Below are positions 35,601 through 48,997 of a DNA stretch of 64,000 nucleotides, in pieces. The notes beneath the pieces were generated by a model that worked only from the letters and a program-made list of their open reading frames with translations, did not search any database and was not told the origin of the DNA. This DNA is from Solea solea (lineage: Eukaryota; Chordata; Actinopteri; Pleuronectiformes; Soleidae). Positions within the stretch are counted from its first letter, which is position 1. Every line of letters begins with the position of its first letter. The position numbers and the translations under genes were made by a program. The DNA lies in assembly GCF_958295425.1 (NCBI RefSeq), contig NC_081151.1, positions 12,570,606 to 12,634,605 of the forward strand, written 5' to 3'.

Positions 35601-36011
35601 AGTTTGCTTCCGCAGCGATTCACTAAAGCCTGACTAGTATTTGATCAATACAGCTGCTGCTGCTGAGAAACATAGCTCAAGACCCTCGTCTCATTGAGAT
35701 GGGCAATACGACCAAGAAGAGAGCCTTCCGAAGCTTTCCTGTCAGCCGGAGTAGTTGGGGTCAACGCAAATCAGACACCAACAGTCTGGAGACAGATTAA
35801 CACAGTTGTGCTCCAGCTGACAATTGAATAGAATTATCACACTCAGTAGATACTCATAAAGTCTGCACCCCAAGTGGACCGTTTGTCAAGGTAGTGTTCA
35901 AAAGCAAACTTTCAAAGTCTCCTTTTTGCTCCCTCCTGTCAACGCACACATCTGTTGCTGTCAGGCTCATTGTATTTTGGGAAACTCTCCAATCTCAGTT
36001 GGCTCGTAAGG

Positions 36012-36084
36012 GTTTCCGTAGTGTAGTGGTCATCACGTTCGCCTAACACGCGAAAGGTCCTCGGCTCGAAACCGAGCGGAAACA
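36012..36084 (+). tRNA. tRNA-Val(AAC), array 2 unit 3
   Basis: Intact stems; C54. Confidence 0.87.
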
Positions 36085-36614
36085 GCATGGCTTTTAACGT
36101 CTCCATGGGGTGGGGGAAAAACATTTGCTGACCCTTGCCTTGATCAACAACAAAAAAGGACTGAGAAACATTGTACTTAAGTGTCAAACCATTGTGGTAC
36201 GAGTCAGTAAATTACCTTCTCAGGTCCTCTGGCTGTTGCACTTTACAAACTGGAGACCACAGTCTGTCATGGTCCGTTGACCTGACTCATCCCGTCCTTG
36301 CTGAAAGACCAGAGTAAGGGCATCTGTCTTCCCAAGGCCATGACTTTGCGGGGGCAACCTGTCCTCATCTGAAGGTTCCTGTTGGAGATGGCCGGATGGA
36401 GCCTTTCCGAATGTAACTTTCATCTTTCCTGGGAAGAGATGTATGGTCTTCTTCATTATCTGAGTGAAGACCCCCTGGGGTAGGTATTCACCTCGACATG
36501 GGGTTCACTCTGAATGAGTGCATCTCTTGCAATGTCAGACTGTTGGCTGGCAGCAAAAGTAGACAGACCGGGCCCCGCAATTTGTCACCATGGCCACGAA
36601 AAGGGTGGCCGCAG

Positions 36615-36686
36615 TCCTCGTTAGTATAGTGGACAGTATCTCCGCCTGTCACGCGGAAGACCGGGGTTCGATTCCCCGACGGGGAG
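36615..36686 (+). tRNA. tRNA-Asp(GTC), array 2 unit 4
   Basis: Consensus copy. Confidence 0.95.
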
Positions 36687-36827
36687 CTTTTTCCTCTTCT
36701 ATGCCCATGGGACCTTTATATCAAAACTCGACCTTGACCAGATGCCTCTCCTGCCAAATCACACGTCCACTGCTATAAGACTCATTACATTTTGGGAAAA
36801 ATCTCCAATCCTGGCGTACTTCACAGG

Positions 36828-36900
36828 GTTTCCGTAGTGTAGTGGTCATCACGTTCGCTTCACACGCGAAAGGTCCTCGGTTCGAAACCGAGCGGAAACT
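36828..36900 (+). tRNA. tRNA-Val(CAC), array 2 unit 4
   Basis: Intact stems; T73. Confidence 0.87.
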
Positions 36901-37317
36901 AGTTTGCTTCCGCAGCGATTCACTAAAGCCTGACTAGTATTTGATCAATACAGCTGCTGCTGCTGCTGCTGAGAAACATAGCTCAAGACCCTCGTCTCAT
37001 TGAGATGGGCAATACGACCAAGAAGAGAGCCTTCCGAAGCTTTCCTGTCAGCCGGAGTAGTTGGGGTCAACGCAAATCAGACACCAACAGTCTGGAGACA
37101 GATTAACACAGTTGTGCTCCAGCTGACAATTGAATAGAACTATCACACTCAGTAGATACTCATAAAGTCTGCACCCCAAGTGGACCGTTTGTCAAGGTAG
37201 TGTTCAAAAGCAAACTTTCAAAGTCTCCTTTTTGCTCCCTCCTGTCAACGCACACATCTGTTGCTGTCAGGCTCATTGTATTTTGGGAAACTCTCCAATC
37301 TCAGTTGGCTCGTAAGG

Positions 37318-37390
37318 GTTTCCGTAGTGTAGTGGTCATCACGTTCGCCTAACACGCGAAAGGTCCTCGGCTCGAAACCGAGCGGAAACA
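37318..37390 (+). tRNA. tRNA-Val(AAC), array 2 unit 4
   Basis: Intact stems; C54. Confidence 0.87.
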
Positions 37391-37920
37391 GCATGGCTTT
37401 TAACGTCTCCATGGGGTGGGGGAAAAACATTTGCTGACCCTTGCCTTGATCAACAACAAAAAAGGACTGAGAAACATTGTACTTAAGTGTCAAACCATTG
37501 TGGTACGAGTCAGTAAATTACCTTCTCAGGTCCTCTGGCTGTTGCACTTTACAAACTGGAGACCACAGTCTGTCATGGTCCGTTGACCTGACTCATCCCG
37601 TCCTTGCTGAAAGACCAGAGTAAGGGCATCTGTCTTCCCAAGGCCATGACTTTGCGGGGGCAACCTGTCCTCATCTGAAGGTTCCTGTTGGAGATGGCCG
37701 GATGGAGCCTTTCCGAATGTAACTTTCATCTTTCCTGGGAAGAGATGTATGGTCTTCTTCATTATCTGAGTGAAGACCCCCTGGGGTAGGTATTCACCTC
37801 GACATGGGGTTCACTCTGAATGAGTGCATCTCTTGCAATGTCAGACTGTTGGCTGGCAGCAAAAGTAGACAGACCGGGCCCCGCAATTTGTCACCATGGC
37901 CACGAAAAGGGTGGCCGCAG

Positions 37921-37992
37921 TCCTCGTTAGTATAGTGGACAGTATCTCCGCCTGTCACGCGGAAGACCGGGGTTCGATTCCCCGACGGGGAG
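37921..37992 (+). tRNA. tRNA-Asp(GTC), array 2 unit 5
   Basis: Consensus copy. Confidence 0.95.
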
Positions 37993-38133
37993 CTTTTTCC
38001 TCTTCTATGCCCATGGGACCTTTATATCAAAACTCGACCTTGACCAGATGCCTCTCCTGCCAAATCACACGTCCACTGCTATAAGACTCATTACATTTCG
38101 GGAAAAATCTCCAATCCTGGCGTACTTCACAGG

Positions 38134-38206
38134 GTTTCCGTAGTGTAGTGGTCATCACGTTCGCTTCACACGCGAAAGGTCCTCGGTTCGAAACCGAGCG
38201 GAAACT
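38134..38206 (+). tRNA. tRNA-Val(CAC), array 2 unit 5
   Basis: Intact stems; T73. Confidence 0.87.
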
Positions 38207-38617
38207 AGTTTGCTTCCGCAGCGATTCACTAAAGCCTGACTAGTATTTGATCAATACAGCTGCTGCTGCTGAGAAACATAGCTCAAGACCCTCGTCTCAT
38301 TGAGATGGGCAATACGACCAAGAAGAGAGCCTTCCGAAGCTTTCCTGTCAGCCGGAGTAGTTGGGGTCAACGCAAATCAGACACCAACAGTCTGGAGACA
38401 GATTAACACAGTTGTGCTCCAGCTGACAATTGAATAGAATTATCACACTCAGTAGATACTCATAAAGTCTGCACCCCAAGTGGACCGTTTGTCAAGGTAG
38501 TGTTCAAAAGCAAACTTTCAAAGTCTCCTTTTTGCTCCCTCCTGTCAACGCACACATCTGTTGCTGTCAGGCTCATTGTATTTTGGGAAACTCTCCAATC
38601 TCAGTTGGCTCGTAAGG

Positions 38618-38690
38618 GTTTCCGTAGTGTAGTGGTCATCACGTTCGCCTAACACGCGAAAGGTCCTCGGCTCGAAACCGAGCGGAAACA
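38618..38690 (+). tRNA. tRNA-Val(AAC), array 2 unit 5
   Basis: Intact stems; C54. Confidence 0.87.
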
Positions 38691-39220
38691 GCATGGCTTT
38701 TAACGTCTCCATGGGGTGGGGGAAAAACATTTGCTGACCCTTGCCTTGATCAACAACAAAAAAGGACTGAGAAACATTGTACTTAAGTGTCAAACCATTG
38801 TGGTACGAGTCAGTAAATTACCTTCTCAGGTCCTCTGGCTGTTGCACTTTACAAACTGGAGACCACAGTCTGTCATGGTCCGTTGACCTGACTCATCCCG
38901 TCCTTGCTGAAAGACCAGAGTAAGGGCATCTGTCTTCCCAAGGCCATGACTTTGCGGGGGCAACCTGTCCTCATCTGAAGGTTCCTGTTGGAGATGGCCG
39001 GATGGAGCCTTTCCGAATGTAACTTTCATCTTTCCTGGGAAGAGATGTATGGTCTTCTTCATTATCTGAGTGAAGACCCCCTGGGGTAGGTATTCACCTC
39101 GACATGGGGTTCACTCTGAATGAGTGCATCTCTTGCAATGTCAGACTGTTGGCTGGCAGCAAAAGTAGACAGACCGGGCCCCGCAATTTGTCACCATGGC
39201 CACGAAAAGGGTGGCCGCAG

Positions 39221-39292
39221 TCCTCGTTAGTATAGTGGACAGTATCTCCGCCTGTCACGCGGAAGACCGGGGTTCGATTCCCCGACGGGGAG
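39221..39292 (+). tRNA. tRNA-Asp(GTC), array 2 unit 6
   Basis: Consensus copy. Confidence 0.95.
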
Positions 39293-39433
39293 CTTTTTCC
39301 TCTTCTATGCCCATGGGACCTTTATATCAAAACTCGACCTTGACCAGATGCCTCTCCTGCCAAATCACACGTCCACTGCTATAAGACTCATTACATTTTG
39401 GGAAAAATCTCCAATCCTGGCGTACTTCACAGG

Positions 39434-39506
39434 GTTTCCGTAGTGTAGTGGTCATCACGTTCGCTTCACACGCGAAAGGTCCTCGGTTCGAAACCGAGCG
39501 GAAACA
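39434..39506 (+). tRNA. tRNA-Val(CAC), array 2 unit 6
   Basis: Fully canonical, with A73; the best CAC copy of array 2. Confidence 0.93.
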
Positions 39507-39917
39507 AGTTTGCTTCCGCAGCGATTCACTAAAGCCTGACTAGTATTTGATCAATACAGCTGCTGCTGCTGAGAAACATAGCTCAAGACCCTCGTCTCAT
39601 TGAGATGGGCAATACGACCAAGAAGAGAGCCTTCCGAAGCTTTCCTGTCAGCCAGAGTAGTTGGGGTCAACGCAAATCAGACACCAACAGTCTGGAGACA
39701 GATCAACACAGTTGTGCTCCAGCTGACAATTGAATAGAACTATCACACTCAGTAGATACTCATAAAGTCTGCACCCCAAGTGGACCGTTTGTCAAGGTAG
39801 TGTTCAAAAGCAAACTTTCAAAGTCTCCATTTTGCTCCCTCCTGTCAACGCACACATCTGTTGCTGTCAGGCTCGTTGTATTTTGGGAAACTCTCCAATC
39901 TCAGTTGGCTCGTAAGG

Positions 39918-39990
39918 GTTTCCGTAGTGTAGTGGTCATCACGTTCGCCTAACACGCGAAAGGTCCTCGGCTCGAAACCGAGCGGAAACA
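39918..39990 (+). tRNA. tRNA-Val(AAC), array 2 unit 6
   Basis: Intact stems; C54. Confidence 0.87.
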
Positions 39991-40520
39991 GCATGGCTTT
40001 TAACGTCTCCATGGGGTGGGGGAAAAACATTTGCTGACCCTTGCCTTGATCAACAACAAAAAAGGACTGAGAAACATTGTACTTAAGTGTCAAACCATTG
40101 TGGTACGAGTCAGTAAATTACCTTCTCAGGTCCTCTGGCTGTTGCACTTTACAAACTGGAGACCACAGTCTGTCATGGTCCGTTGACCTGACTCATCCCG
40201 TCCTTGCTGAAAGACCAGAGTAAGGGCATCTGTCTTCCCAAGGCCATGACTTTGCGGGGGCAACCTGTCCTCATCTGAAGGTTCCTGTTGGAGATGGCCG
40301 GATGGAGCCTTTCCGAATGTAACTTTCATCTTTCCTGGGAAGAGATGTATGGTCTTCTTCATTATCTGAGTGAAGACCCCCTGGGGTAGGTATTCACCTC
40401 GACATGGGGTTCACTCTGAATGAGTGCATCTCTTGCAATGTCAGACTGTTGGCTGGCAGCAAAAGTAGACAGACCGGGCCCCGCAATTTGTCACCATGGC
40501 CACGAAAAGGGTGGCCGCAG

Positions 40521-40592
40521 TCCTCGTTAGTATAGTGGACAGTATCTCCGCCTGTCACGCGGAAGACCGGGGTTCGATTCCCCGACGGGGAG
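40521..40592 (+). tRNA. tRNA-Asp(GTC), array 2 unit 7
   Basis: Consensus copy. Confidence 0.95.
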
Positions 40593-40733
40593 CTTTTTCC
40601 TCTTCTATGCCCATGGGACCTTTATATCAAAACTCGACCTTGACCAGATGCCTCTCCTGCCAAATCACACGTCCACTGCTATAAGACTCATTACATTTTG
40701 GGAAAAATCTCCAATCCTGGCGTACTTCACAGG

Positions 40734-40806
40734 GTTTCCGTAGTGTAGTGGTCATCACGTTCGCTTCACACGCGATAGGTCCTCGGTTCGAAACCGAGCG
40801 GAAACA
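40734..40806 (+). tRNA. tRNA-Val(CAC), array 2 unit 7
   Basis: The last anticodon-stem pair is broken (GCGAT for GCGAA); A73. Confidence 0.83.
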
Positions 40807-41223
40807 AGTTTGCTTCCGCAGCGATTCACTAAAGCCTAACTAGTATTTGATCAATACAAAGAAACATAGCTGAGAAACATAGCTCAAGACCCTCGTCTCA
40901 TTGAGATGGGCAATACGACCAAGAAGAGAGCCTTCCGAAGCTTTCCTGTCAGCCAGAGTAGTTGGGGTCAACGCAAATCAGACACCAACAGTCTGGAGAC
41001 AGATCAACACAACACAGTTGTGCTCCAGCTGACAATTGAATAGAACTATCACACTCAGTAGATACTCATAAAGTCTGCACCCCAAGTGGACCGTTTGTCA
41101 AGGTAGTGTTCAAAAGCAAACTTTCAAAGTCTCCATTTTGCTCCCTCCTGTCAACGCACACATCTATTGCTGTCAGGCTCGTTGTATTTTGGGAAACTCT
41201 CCAATCTCAGTTGGCTCGTAAGG

Positions 41224-41296
41224 GTTTCCGTAGTGTAGTGGTCATCACGTTCGCCTAACACGCGAAAGCTCCTCGGCTCGAAACCGAGCGGAAACA
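41224..41296 (+). tRNA. tRNA-Val(AAC), array 2 unit 7
   Basis: G-to-C change in the variable loop (AGCTCC); stems intact; C54. Confidence 0.83.
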
Positions 41297-41566
41297 GCAT
41301 GGCTTTTAACGTCTCCATGGGGTGGGGGAAAAACATTTGCTGACCCTTGCCTTGATCAACAACAAAAAAGGACTGAGAAACATTGTACTTAAGTGTCAAA
41401 CCATTGTGGTACGAGTCAGTAAATTACCTTCTCAGGTCCTCTGGCTGTTGCACTTTACAAACTGGAGACCACAGTCTGTCATGGTCCGTTGACCTGACTC
41501 ATCCCATCCTTGCTGAAAGACCATTTGTCAAGGTAGTGTTCAAAAGCAAACTTTCAAAGTCTCCAT

Positions 41567-42880
41567 TAAACAATTTTTGCTGATCTTGACCATCAAAAAC
41601 CAAATGGATGGACTTTGGCAACCACAACTGGATTTAATGTTCTTTTTCTGGATTTGTTAAGTAGATAACTTAAAGACTGAGAAACATAGTACTTAAGTGG
41701 CAAACCAATGTGGTACGGGTCAGTAAATTAGCTTCTGACCTTCTCGGCTGTGTTGCGCTGTTCAAACTGGAGACCATATTCTGTCATAGTCAGTTTATCT
41801 GACACACCCCAGACAGATAGATAGATAGATAGATAGATATCTCTTTAACACCTATTAATGATAACTGTTTACCTTGACACATCATGATAAGATCAATGTG
41901 AATGTTAGCTAAATTAGCCGCAATATAATCAAACGTTGATGTTACTGGACACTGTCAACAAACTCACATAAATTAAGCCAGTTGTTATGAAACAATTTTC
42001 ATATATATGACTAAGGAGCATTAATTCACTTTCTGATCAAAGGTGCCCCCACTTACTTTGAGAAAGCCTACAAGTTCTCCTTACTGCTGTTTCAAGCGGG
42101 AAACAGCACCTTTTCCTTGTCTATCTTGCTTGTCTTGGCCATAGAAGACCCTAGATTGATAAAAACAGGCTCTTTCTTTTTGAGAAATGTGTAGTCACAT
42201 TTACACTATAATATTATTACATTTAGAATGCAATTCAGGGCAGCAAATTCTTCTATTGCAATAATAACACAAGTAGCTAGATTGTTTTGTCCTCAATAAC
42301 AGCTGCTATGCTCCTCCCTGCCCTGCTTGAGACAAAGTAAAGCATAGTAAGCAGCTGGTTTGTCCAGGAGAGATGTCATCAAGATGTCCTTTACAACATT
42401 TCTTTTGTAATCTACATAGAACTCATTTGCATAACACCATCTAATGGAAAACACCCTGCAAACACTGAGGTACTGTCTTCTGACTCAAGAGGGAGCTTGA
42501 GATGTGAAGCATATCAGCACACAAGACATTAGTTTATTGCTGATGGATTGAGTTTCAATACAGTTACATTCAAAAACACTACCTTTTCAAATAGTTGCCT
42601 GTGTGTTTTCAGTGTAGTGCACCGACCCTGTTAGCATGAATCCCCTTTTCTACAGAAAGATTATAATGAAAAATTCACTTATAAAACACAAATGTTTAAT
42701 CAAAAAAATAAATATTTGGAGGTGGGTTGATGATGCATGTGGCCATATATGCATTCAGAGAAACATAGGTTTTTGTTACTCATAATTTAATTGTGATTAA
42801 TTTATGAAAAGTACTCATATTCATAAATGAGAAATATTAAAAACGATTTCAAAAATAATGTTTATAGTATGTGGACCAGT
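41567..42880. other. Non-coding stretch after array 2
   Basis: Decayed array-unit sequence at about 41660-41805, a GATA microsatellite at 41813-41840, then DNA duplicated from 15750-15890 and 17006-17618. No gene seen. Confidence 0.5.
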
Positions 42881-43017
42881 TGAAGTTTATGAAGGGATTT
42901 GTCAGGGAGACCAGAGAGGAAAGAGTTCCAGTAATAATCCCACTGCATTAAAACCCCAATAATGCAGTGGGACCAGGAGATCCTGGTGGATTCAGCCAGA
43001 GCCAGTGGATTGCTTTT

Positions 43018-43270
43018 TCAGCTTCCCCAGAGTTCCTTGGTGGATCCACTCAGTGTGGCTCCACATTGTCCCAGCTCCCTTAGCAGGCATGCTGTTGATC
43101 TGCCCATGAAGCCTCTGGCTCCCACCTCCACTGGGTACAGCCTCACACGCCATCTACTTTCTCTGCTCTCTGCGACCAGGTCTCCATACTTCACCTTCTT
43201 TCTCTCGTAGGCAGCTTCCAGTCTGTATTGAAATACTGTACTGCATTTAAAGATTAGAGGCATCATTCAA
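43018..43270 (-). mobile_element. Second copy of the non-LTR retroelement C-terminal fragment
   Basis: Minus-strand frame with YPVEVGARGFMG; duplicates 18034-18290. Confidence 0.6.
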
Positions 43271-43529
43271 AGCCCCCTTTTAATAACCAAAAAAATCAGG
43301 AATAACATGTAAAAGATATGGATATTCAGGAAATTTAAAGTTCTTCATATAGTCAATTTCATGGTTAATTGAACCTGTAATCATCTGAAACTGATGCATT
43401 CAATAATTATTGTACAGTGAAGAGCTACTCAAAATGTATTATTTTATCCCTCGTTTTTTTTATTTTTGTTTTATTTTATAATTTGAGGTACATTCAATCT
43501 TTTGAAACCCAATCCTCTTTGAGGGCTGG

Positions 43530-44370
43530 TAAAACTTAACTGGTGGGTCCAGTACGTTTATTTACCAAAGCCTTGTTTGAAGTTTTTGCCAGGAAATCAG
43601 GAAATCACCCAGGTATCCTTATACAAGTATTTAGGAGTTCATATTGATAATCTTCTCTGCTGGAAGACACATATTGTTAACCTGTGCAATAGATTGCAAC
43701 AGAGGCTATATTTTTTGTGGAGATTAAGATTGTACGGCGTGAGCAGCCACATCATGATGATTTTCTCCCGTGCCATTGTGGAGAGCATCATTAGATATGG
43801 GATCACCTCATAGTTTGGCAACCTAACCATTAAGCTCAAAAGCAAACTGGCTGGCATGCACAAAACAGCAATGAAAATCATAGGGAGGGAAGAATATGAG
43901 CCCATACAGATGCTATTTATGAGCATGCAGTAATTTCCGACTCCCAACACCCACTCTTCGCTGAAGACAAAACCTTGCCATCAGGGAGAAGACTCCGTGA
44001 GCCGTTATGCAAATCTAACCACCTTAAATTATCATTTGTCCCTGCTTTCATTGAGCTGACAATGACAATGTGCAATAGAATAATGTGCAGAAAACGGGTT
44101 AGCAATTTAGCAAATAGCACTTTATTCACAAGTTCTAGTGCAATAGGGCAATATGCAATATGATATTATCACTTGCATTTTATGCCTATACTGTAGATTT
44201 CTATGCAATACAGCAAAGTGCAATTTAACTTACAGTCTATCAAACTCCATGTCATCGATGTTTAAATGTTGGTTTGTTTGTTTCTTTGTTTGTTGTACGT
44301 TATTACAGCAATGATGCACTTTCCCCAAGACATTTTTCCCCATGGGGACAATAAAGTCAAACCTTGAACT
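43530..44370 (+). mobile_element. Second copy of the plus-strand LINE 3' fragment, with tail
   Basis: Same frames as 18540-19141 but about 230 bp longer, ending in CCCCATGGGGACAATAAAG. It shows that the first copy was shortened by deletion. Confidence 0.65.
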
Positions 44371-44830
44371 TGAGAAGGTGATTTATTTGTTCTGTTACTT
44401 TCCATGCAAATATTTGTGCTAAAGGAGTTTTCATGATATCAGTCAATATTGTTAGAAGGAGGTTTTGTCCTTTTAAAAAGAAACACGTCAGTCATTGTCC
44501 GATTAATTGTGTTAATATATTGAAACACCAGATGAATGCTTTTTACTAAACTTTGTTATTAATCTAATCTTATTATATTCTTAAGCACTAAAATTAAAAT
44601 AACATTATTTTTGGTGTTCAAATCCTGTAACTGTTCCTTTACATGGTTTGTTAGCTGAGGCCTTTATAAATGTACCGATTTTAAATGAATGTGTAATAGG
44701 ATGACCTCACATGCTGCTATGAAGAGGATGGGGGAAATGGAACATCTGATCCCTACTTCTATTTGTTGCCAGCCAGTGATGAAATTCTTCAGTGCAAAGC
44801 ACATGTGCATGTCCTGGAAGTAGTTCATGA

Positions 44831-44938
44831 TCATGGTAAGTAAGTAAGTAAGTAAATTTAATTTATAAAGCACATTTACACACAGCATAAGCTGACCAAA
44901 GTGCTGTACAGTGAAAGACTAAAAAAAAAAAAAAAATG
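44831..44938 (-). mobile_element. Retroelement 3' tail with (AAGT)n
   Basis: Reads on the minus strand as a LINE-like tail: poly-T side, GTACAGCACTTTGGTCAG, TTTATAAATT, then TTAC repeats. It is absent from the first duplication copy, so it inserted later. Confidence 0.5.
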
Positions 44939-45198
44939 TAGAAGAATTCCAAAGCGTAGGCTATGAGCAAATGTGGTACTGACCCATAGACATTACCTAG
45001 GTCTAGCGGTATGACGTGTAGATCTTTCTTCTCCCTCTTAGTGGTATGGATCTCTTCCCAAATCATGGAAGTATGCTCTACACAGCCAGGGAAACCTGTG
45101 ATCCTGGCTTTCTGGCAGCTGGTATTGAGGTAGTTGTTCTCCGTGAGGTAGGTGGTCATTCTTCTTACCATCACGGAGAAGAAGATTTTCCCCTCCAC
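44939..45198 (-). mobile_element. Second copy of the non-LTR RT palm fragment
   Basis: Minus-strand frame with LDLGNVYGSVPH (the first copy has GNAYGSVPH). Confidence 0.6.
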
Positions 45199-48100
45199 AT
45201 TTAGTAGGCCTATGCTCCTAACTGGTAAATCCTAACTGGTGGGTCCAGTTCATTCATTGTTTACTGTCCAAACAAGTTTACCGTTTACCAAAGCCTTGTT
45301 TGAAGTGTCTGTGTGAATGAGTCCTGTCACTGGTACCATTTGTCAAGCATCTCAGTAATCAAAAAATGTCCACCTTTTTTGTTGTTTGCATTTTCTCGTA
45401 TTTCCGAAAACCATCTTTACCCAGTCTTTCTCTTACATATTTCTGAAAATGATGAAACATTGTGATTATCACAGACTTGTTTTTACTTCATAGTGTCACG
45501 CAATTTTTTTTTTTTTTAGCTTGAGTTCAAATATTTCATCTGCAGCATGTGAAACAAATTTCACATATTTGCATTGTATTTATTCTCATGGTTTGTGCAA
45601 CATGCTTTACAAAAATAATATTTAGCTGAGACATGAAGCCTCATGTATACATTTCCTTTCCTGTGACTATTTCAAAATAAAAGTCGGACTGTGTGACACA
45701 AGATACATGTACAGTAGATAGTTAGTAGATAGTTTATCACTTCTACTAATTGAATATTCTGTTTAATTGTTCATGATACTACAATCATTATACAATGTAT
45801 ACAGTATGTACCAGGGGATCTTGCACAAAATGATGTTTACAATTTTAGAAAACGATCATTAACCCTAAGAAAACAGAGCATTTAGGCTGCTTTTTTTCCA
45901 TTTCTATGTTTAAACATACAGAGGCCATAGGAATGTGCAATATAGAGTACGTCGTATATCCTTTATTCAGAACATAGACAATCTGATAAAAAAAAATACA
46001 TACGTATATTTTCACCAACTATATAAACACAACAGAGCAAAAAGTACTCAAAATGTTTAAAATTGGGTTGAATTTTGTATCACAGTTCAAAGTTGACTTG
46101 AACTATTACTGCTACTTTGTATCACTACTAAAAATGTTATATAAAATGAACATTAGAAGATGGAAAGAAACAACAAATTTGTTTAAAGCCTGAAAATGTG
46201 ACCTATGAACACCCCCGGGATGTCCATATAAGGAGATGTGTATTATTACCAGCAATTTACCAAGGGTGTGCCTGTGCACTATAAGTGTTAACAGTTCCTT
46301 ACCGCCCATCTTTACCAACTCACACAGTAAGGACAGAGATCTTTCAGAGAGAACCCAAGGAGAGAAACTTCAACATTGAAAGGTTGGATATAATTTTATA
46401 ATTGCCTGCATAACCTGCTGCTGACACAGACAGAACAAGACATTTGAAAACATCATTTCCAGTTTTGAGAAACACTGATCAATATTTTTCAACATTTTAT
46501 GGACCAATCAATATCTCGATTAGTTGCAGCCCTATAGTGTATAAAATCTGATATCTAGCAGTTAGCCTGCACATGCACGCTAGTACATTTATTTACTTGC
46601 TTTGGGAAGAACTGTCGGTGGATTTTTGGTGTCAGACCTATCTGTTAAGAAGTCAACAGTCAAATCATCCTGCATTGACATATTTAAAGATTAGCGCAAT
46701 CAATCAAATCCCACCTTTTTCATAATCATACAGTCCTGATTAGAGATAAATATCAGGAATAACATGTGAAAGTTATGGATGTTCAGAGACATGTCTTAAT
46801 AGTGACATTTAATGTGAGGCTGGTAAAACCTGTCCAGTATGTTCATCGTTTACTATCCTAACAAGCGTTACATTAACTAAAGCCTTGTTTAAACTGTTTG
46901 TGTATCCCAAATCAAGCAAAAGACATTTTTTTTAATGTTCAAAATTACCACTATGGTATTTCTAGTAGGTGCATTATTTCCGCTAGTTCAAGAATTAATG
47001 ATAAATTGATTAAAAATTTTAGTGGTGGGGTCAAAATTGTTGATCATAAATAGTGCTGGGGACAAGTATCTGACGCCTATCGTCCCACTAGTGATGATGT
47101 GGGCATTTAATAATTGTAAATTATTGTCATAACATTTATACCATGGATATTATTTTGAACAGAGGTTTGTAAGTCGTAAGTTTTGTAAGTGGGCATTTGC
47201 GTGTTGTTGTTCAGCACCGTTTTCTGTATGCATTCCCTCTCGTCATTGCATTCTGGCACCTTATGATTTACAAATGATGCGCTGGTTGTAGGCTATACCT
47301 GGTCATATTGCTGTTGGTTATGTTTAACGTGATGATTATATGCTGTGTGGATAGAGTATAGGATGATAAAAAATATATGTACTGTAGGTTAATAATTGTG
47401 CCCCCCCATGCATTTCATATGCCCACCTTAAGACTGAGGTCTGGCGAGGGGTCTGTTATCTTGACATGCCATGACTTGCCATGACAGTGGGTTTAAAAAA
47501 AAAAAAAAAACAGGCTGATGCATATGGACTAGTTGAATGAAGACTGGATTAGTTATTGAATCAGATGTGTTTGTATGTGACAAACAACCTGAATACACAC
47601 AAACCACCCAATGACTCTGATGCCCATGGAGCACACACAAACAACACAAATATACATAAATAAACACTTCATTTAATAAACAACAGCAGTGCTATTATAA
47701 AATGTTACTATTAATAATTGTAAACACATTTTACCTTGGCTTAAAGTGCACCAAACATGTCCTTGTGCAGAATGTCCAGAATGTACCCACAGACATGCAT
47801 TAAAGGCAGGTACTGCTGCTAACAGTAGACTTGTTGATGTCACTTGTTTTTCTGTGGTCAAATCAGCCACTCCTACACGTGAAGTGTGCCAATATTCTCT
47901 CCTTTACGTCAATTCTACTCAAACATTCCAGACCAGACCAAGTAGTCATATTTCTGTTTTTCAAAATAAAGTCTTATCAAAAGCAAACACAAAGTACTGT
48001 ATATATATATATATATATATCAAACAAATTATGTCAAATAAAACATTAGTAAAAATGTATTGCATATATTGTACATAGTGGAGCTACAGTCGTTCATCTT

Positions 48101-48990
48101 GTTATTGAATTGTCTGTCTTGCACATTTTTTTGCACATAGTTAATATGTCCGCACCTTATTTCAAATGTTCTTCTATTTGTACCTTGTTATGATTTTTGG
48201 CTGCTGTAACACTGCAGATTTACCCACGTAGAATGAATAAAGCAATATCTTATCTTGTCTCATTTACTTTTTTTGAGAATAATTAAATAAAATATTTTAA
48301 ATTTATGAATAATTTATTGTTTCAGTTTTGTAGGACTTAGTACTTCTTGTACTGTGTTTAGATTATTCGTCTATATTTAAAAAACGAACAAACAAGTATC
48401 ACTTTAATTCATAAATGTGATCTAACAAAGGTAAAGGGCAAATATACGCATTTATTTTGCTTGTATTTGAGATGAATTAAACCTCTGTTGGGTATTTTAA
48501 CGTAAAATTGTTTGATTGTGGTGAATTAAAAACCCAAAAATACAGCGGGTCCACCAGACCCACGAACACTGGCTAAGTAACAAAAATATGTACCTCATAC
48601 AAGTAGTATGAGGTACTTTTACTGTACTTTGAAGTAATCCAGGGTAAAATTTCACTTTTGACAACACCAACCTCTTCAATGTAGTTACTTCACAGTAAAT
48701 TAGTTAGCAATATCCATCTTTTATATCTAAGTTAGTGCATCACTGTCCTGATTATTTATTGCATTGACATCATATAGTTATCTTTGAGTCAGCAATCTTG
48801 TTTACTATTTCTAGCCATTTTACAGGGTCTTTGTGCTCACACGCATACAAACACTTACACCTGTATATACTGTATATATAAGATATATATATACAGTATA
48901 TAGAACTGTTTTTTTTTTTGTTGTCTGTCAAATAAATGGTTTTAATGATTGTAATCACAGTTTGCCTCAATCTCTTTCTTCCAGAGTAAC
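45199..48990. other. AT-rich non-coding stretch upstream of ODC paralogue 2
   Basis: 45199-45685 duplicates 19441-19920. 45686-46430 and about 46540-48160 have no counterpart in the first copy. A MITE end (GATTAGTTGCAGCCCTATA) is at about 46518. (TA)n lies at 47998-48020. From 48160 similarity to 20165 onward resumes. No gene seen. Confidence 0.45.
48590..48616. repeat. Short palindrome upstream of ODC paralogue 2
   Basis: Same 11-bp inverted repeat as at 20613, kept at the equivalent distance from the start codon. Confidence 0.5.
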
Positions 48991-48997
48991 CAACAGG

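Larger units (their letters stand above)
32836..41566 (+). repeat. tRNA array 2: seven units, one interrupted by a LINE
   Basis: Same three-tRNA unit as array 1 with its own sequence signature (GTACTTCAC before tRNA-Val(CAC)). Unit starts: 32840, 34009, 35315, 36615, 37921, 39221, 40521. Unit 1 has lost its tRNA-Val(AAC) region to a LINE. Units 2-3 and 4-5 are copies of one dimer. At about 41521 the sequence jumps to another part of the unit, then ends near 41566; a decayed unit fragment follows to about 41805. Confidence 0.95.
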
